A stretch of DNA of 64,000 bases from Anaerolineae bacterium (GTDB taxonomy: Bacteria > Chloroflexota > Anaerolineae > Aggregatilineales > Phototrophicaceae), in contig JALHQT010000001.1 in NCBI GenBank assembly GCA_022841825.1, positions 1,116,001-1,180,000 of the forward strand, read 5' to 3'. The notes below the pieces were generated by a model. It did no database searches, was not told the DNA's origin, and saw nothing but the letters and a program-made list of their open reading frames with translations. The translations under genes and the position numbers were made by a program. The first letter of the stretch is position 1, and the number at the start of each line of letters is the position of its first letter. This document shows positions 61,193 to 64,000 of this stretch, one piece after another.

Positions 61193-62362
61193 TTAGCCGC
61201 CAACACGGAAGTCTGCCCGGCGCGCCTCTGTCGTGGGCAGCGTGGCGAGGATATACACTTCAACCTTGCCCTCGGCATCCGGACCGATATTGATTTGCAG
61301 TTCGCCACTCGTCAGGCGATAGACGCTGACGAAACCATTTGCAGACTGCTCAATCAGCGTATTGACCGCTGGCGCGCTGGGCACGGCGGCGATTTCGGCG
61401 CTTGTCGTGCGCAGCAAGAGCTGCTGGGCAGCGTTGTAGACTTCGATGCCGGTTGTGCGCGCATAAATCGGATACACGAATGACCCATCCATGCGCCCAT
61501 CCTCGAACGCACTGATGCGCGTGCTGCGCCCAAGCTGCCCGCGAACCGCACCTGCCGGAAATTCCGAATTGTGGATGTTCAGGTAATAGGCAGCAGGGTT
61601 ATTGATGAGCGCGCTCAGGACATCCTGACCCAGGATAAGGCAACCGCTGGAGCGCCCCGCCGCATTGGGCGCGTTCAGATTGATCAGGATAGGACCATTG
61701 ACCCCGGCAGCACCGGTATGAATGTGTGCGCCTGACGCGGGCAGCGCAATTTCGCTGACTGCGAGCGTGTAACACATTTCGCCCGACTGTGTATTGATGG
61801 TGAAGACACCGGAACCGGTTCCATCCGGGTCGCCCTGGTTGGTCTGCCCGCTCGCGTTGACTTCGTTGGCACCGCTGGCGTTGGCGATCAGCGAGATGGG
61901 CACATTCACGACCGAGAGCTGTCCCCGCACCGCGCCCGCCGGGAACGCGGCATTGTGGACGTTCAGATAAAAGCCCGCAGGATTCGATGTGACTTCGCCG
62001 AGCAGTGCCGTCGAGACCGCCGCGCAGCCGCTGGAACGCCCGCTGGCGTTGGGTGCCGTCAGGTCAATGGCGACGGGACCGTTCGCGCCTGCTGCGCCAC
62101 GATGGATGTGCGTCACGGTCGCCGGAAGCGCGATGTTGGCGACGGTGATGTCCCAGCAAAACTGTCCTGTCGCAAGATTTGCCGAGAAGGTCGCGCTGGC
62201 ACTCCCGTCCGGGTCGCCCTGGTTTGGCGTCCCGCCTGCATTGACTTCATTCGCACCATTCGCGGTTGCAGCAAGATTGATGACATTGTCGGTCGCGCCC
62301 GCAGTGGTGACGGCAAGGGCACACAACGCGATGGTGAGTGCAATTCGTATCAGCCGATTCAT
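61193..62362 (-). CDS. Secreted protein with two CHRD domains and a C-terminal module
   Basis: ATG 62362 with GAGGAAC 9 bases ahead gives 389 aa with a signal peptide (about 1-23, cleavage after AGA). Two CHRD domains (about 28-145 and 150-278) share THIHRGAAGANGP/AHIHTGAAGVNGP, FYLNVHNAAFPAGAVRGQL and its second copy. CHRD domains occur in chordin and in bacterial surface proteins, with unknown binding partners. Each domain has a Cys pair (FCWDI with SSGCAA, and MCYTL with SSGCLI). Residues 285-375 are the same C-terminal module as in the protein at 34643. It is the first gene before the sigma factor and may be its target or signal. Confidence 0.85.
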   Translation of the reverse strand: MNRLIRIALTIALCALAVTTAGATDNVINLAATANGANEVNAGGTPNQGDPDGSASATFSANLATGQFCWDITVANIALPATVTHIHRGAAGANGPVAIDLTAPNASGRSSGCAAVSTALLGEVTSNPAGFYLNVHNAAFPAGAVRGQLSVVNVPISLIANASGANEVNASGQTNQGDPDGTGSGVFTINTQSGEMCYTLAVSEIALPASGAHIHTGAAGVNGPILINLNAPNAAGRSSGCLILGQDVLSALINNPAAYYLNIHNSEFPAGAVRGQLGRSTRISAFEDGRMDGSFVYPIYARTTGIEVYNAAQQLLLRTTSAEIAAVPSAPAVNTLIEQSANGFVSVYRLTSGELQINIGPDAEGKVEVYILATLPTTEARRADFRVGG

Positions 62363-62555
62363 GTGGATTTGTTCCTCGTGTATTTCAAGCGAAACGTTGT
62401 GCAGCTGCATGGATAGATACGGACTCGATACCCGCAAGGAGATGCAAGTGAATCTTGTCTCTCATGGATTTCTTATTTTGAAGTGGTGCTTGGAACAACC
62501 GCCGACATGAGGTTCAATTGGGACATCTTATGCTGCTTGATATGGAGCTACGATT

Positions 62556-63941
62556 GTGATCACCGGACCGACTTTTGAAGAAATGCTGCACCCCAATAAG
62601 ATCGACCCCGCCATTCGTGCCCGCGCGCTTGCTGCGCTCACCGCCGCGCCGCTCGACCCGATCAATCTCTACAACATCACCTGGCGTAACCCGGAAAACC
62701 ACGTCAATCATGTCGTGCTGCCCAAAGCGCTGACCGGGGTGGACGCCAATATCGTCGTGCTCTACGGCAAGGAGTACCCATCCGGCAGCCACAAAGTCGG
62801 CGCGGCATACTCGATCCTGGTCGAAAAAGTCTTGTTCGGCGAAGTCGATCCCAGCGTGCATACCCTCGTCTGGCCCTCGACCGGCAACTATGGCATCGGC
62901 GGCGCATGGGTCGGCGGGCGCATGGGCTGCAAGAGCATCGTCGTCCTGCCGGAAGGCATGAGCCGCGAACGCTTCGAACGCATCGAAAGCTACGGCGCGA
63001 GCATCATCAAGACCTATGGCACCGAGAGCAATGTCAAAGAGATCTACGACGAAACCCACCGCCTGCGCCAGGACTCGAACGTGCGCATCATGAACCAGTT
63101 CGAGCAGATGGGCAACTACCGCTTCCACTACCACGTCACAGGCAACACGATAGTCGAGTTGATGGCGGAACTCCACGCCCAGGGTGTCGGCAATGGCAAA
63201 GCGGCGGCATTCGTCTGGGCGATGGGCAGCGGCGGCAGCAACGCAGCCGCAGACCGCCTCAAGCAGGTCTACCCAGACTGTAAACACGTCAGTCTCGAGC
63301 CTATCCAGTGCCCGACGCTCTTCAACAACGGCTATGGCTCACACGAAATCCAGGGCATCGGCGACAAGCACGTCACCTGGATTCACAACGTATGGGGTGT
63401 GGATGCGCTGATGTGCATCGATGACATGAGCTGCGTCCGCGGCTTGCAACTGCTGACCGAACAGATCGGGCGTGACGCCCTGATCACGCGGTATGGCGCG
63501 GACGCGGCGCTGGTGGAGAAGTTGGGACCGCTGTTCGGCATCAGCGGCATCTGTCACATCCTCGGCGCGATCAAGACGGCGAAATACTACGGCTTTGGCA
63601 AGGACGATGTCATCGTGACGGCTGCGACGGACAGTTTCGACCGCTACCCCTCCGAGATGGACAAGCTGCGCGCCAAAGAAGGGGCGCTGGACGAAGCGCG
63701 AGCGGTGGGGCGCATCGAAGGCATCTTCCATGGACAGAAGACCGACTGGATACAGGATGGAACGCGCTTCAACCGCGAACGCTGGCACAACCTGAAGTAT
63801 TACACCTGGGTTGAACAGCAGGGGAAGAGCGTGCACGACCTTGACGCCCAGCGCGATCCGGCATGGTGGGAAGCCCACCAGCACCGCGTCGCCGAAATCG
63901 ACGCACGCCTGACTGAGGTACGAAAGACAATGCAAATCTAG
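62556..63941 (+). CDS. PLP-dependent fold-type II enzyme (cysteine synthase/TrpB-like)
   Basis: The 461-aa protein starts at GTG 62556, with GGAG 8 bases ahead. The PLP lysine is K80 in PSGSHKVGAAY, followed by the phosphate loop STGNYGIGGA and MGSGGSNAAA. A long C-terminal part (350-461) is rich in Trp, Glu and Arg. Such enzymes eliminate or replace groups at C-beta of serine-type amino acids, but this length and the WVGGRMGCKSIVVLPEGMS region match no enzyme that I can name. No terminator or co-transcribed gene follows before the window ends. Confidence 0.72.
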   Translation: MITGPTFEEMLHPNKIDPAIRARALAALTAAPLDPINLYNITWRNPENHVNHVVLPKALTGVDANIVVLYGKEYPSGSHKVGAAYSILVEKVLFGEVDPSVHTLVWPSTGNYGIGGAWVGGRMGCKSIVVLPEGMSRERFERIESYGASIIKTYGTESNVKEIYDETHRLRQDSNVRIMNQFEQMGNYRFHYHVTGNTIVELMAELHAQGVGNGKAAAFVWAMGSGGSNAAADRLKQVYPDCKHVSLEPIQCPTLFNNGYGSHEIQGIGDKHVTWIHNVWGVDALMCIDDMSCVRGLQLLTEQIGRDALITRYGADAALVEKLGPLFGISGICHILGAIKTAKYYGFGKDDVIVTAATDSFDRYPSEMDKLRAKEGALDEARAVGRIEGIFHGQKTDWIQDGTRFNRERWHNLKYYTWVEQQGKSVHDLDAQRDPAWWEAHQHRVAEIDARLTEVRKTMQI

Positions 63942-63947
63942 GCTGAG

Positions 63948-64000
63948 GGGCGGACACCATTGGGTTGCCGCCCTGATGATTCTGGGGTCAACCAGTGTCC
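63948..64000. repeat. Truncated intergenic inverted repeat at the window end
   Basis: GGGCGG (63948-63953) pairs with CCGCCC. The longer GGACACC..TGGGTTG pairs with CAACCAGTGTCC at 63989-64000. The half-site GGACACC is the one seen in the composite repeat at 45104 and in the rpoC terminator. It is cut by the window edge. Confidence 0.45.

Noticed and set aside
1-64000. CRISPR arrays, tRNA or rRNA genes, insertion sequences
   Set aside because: Reading through the sequence, I saw no regular direct repeats with spacers, no tRNA-like clover arms and no transposase. A tRNA scan and ISfinder search would settle it.

Overview
The window is about 64 kb of a GC-rich bacterial chromosome with dense, mostly operonic genes and no rRNA, tRNA, CRISPR array or insertion sequence that I could recognise. 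The best guess for the host is a member of the Chloroflexota (Anaerolineae-like). The reasons are the mix of F420 biosynthesis genes, an archaeal-style upper mevalonate cluster, many secreted PD40/WD40 beta-propellers, CARDB, CHAT and CHRD proteins, frequent TTG/GTG starts, and a beta' subunit with a long coiled-coil insertion. This placement is inference from gene content, not a phylogeny.

Layout: 1-4.8 kb holds the end of an exported protein and a five-gene minus-strand operon (a lipoprotein and four PD40 propeller proteins). 4.9-10.6 kb has a metallophosphoesterase, moaC, then ftsY-prfB and a membrane-anchored CHAT/CARDB protein. 10.7-17.2 kb has a CoA-transferase divergent from a solitary rpoC, which has its own consensus promoter and a terminator-like hairpin in its leader. 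17.3-24.5 kb has a DUF420-like membrane protein, alkaline phosphatase, a lipoprotein-ABC-permease operon resembling the zinc-linked PA4064-PA4066 set, and a Tat-exported amine oxidase.

24.6-28.9 kb is the upper mevalonate operon: class II HMG-CoA reductase, archaeal-type HMG-CoA synthase, an SCP2-type thiolase, and a DUF35 partner split into two small genes. The 59-aa half is easily missed. The thiolase has Asp and Asn where the family has its catalytic Cys and His, and the ribbon half has no cysteines. This is the most interesting locus in the window. 29.1-31.9 kb has a propeller gene, a fused MoaD-MoaE, and XdhC, which together with moaC point to molybdenum cofactor use. 31.9-35.4 kb has a membrane glycosyltransferase and an exported protein. 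35.4-38.7 kb is an F420 operon (stand-alone nitroreductase, cofD, cofC, LLM oxidoreductase).

38.9-46.4 kb is a run of plus-strand housekeeping and transport genes: carbamate kinase, MpaB-like, threonine synthase, GT2, a tandem CDGSH protein and two DMT transporters. 46.5-48.4 kb has a MerR-aldo/keto reductase pair behind a textbook MerR promoter. 48.6-50.6 kb is an AT-rich KAP NTPase gene that looks acquired. 50.7-55.3 kb has a knotted-type carbamoyltransferase, a secreted hydrolase, TetR with a small membrane protein, and a trehalase-family enzyme. 55.4-62.4 kb is a minus-strand set: CHRD protein, ECF sigma, RskA-like anti-sigma, mannitol dehydrogenase-like enzyme and a TIR-TM-WD40 protein. 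A fold-type II PLP enzyme ends the window.
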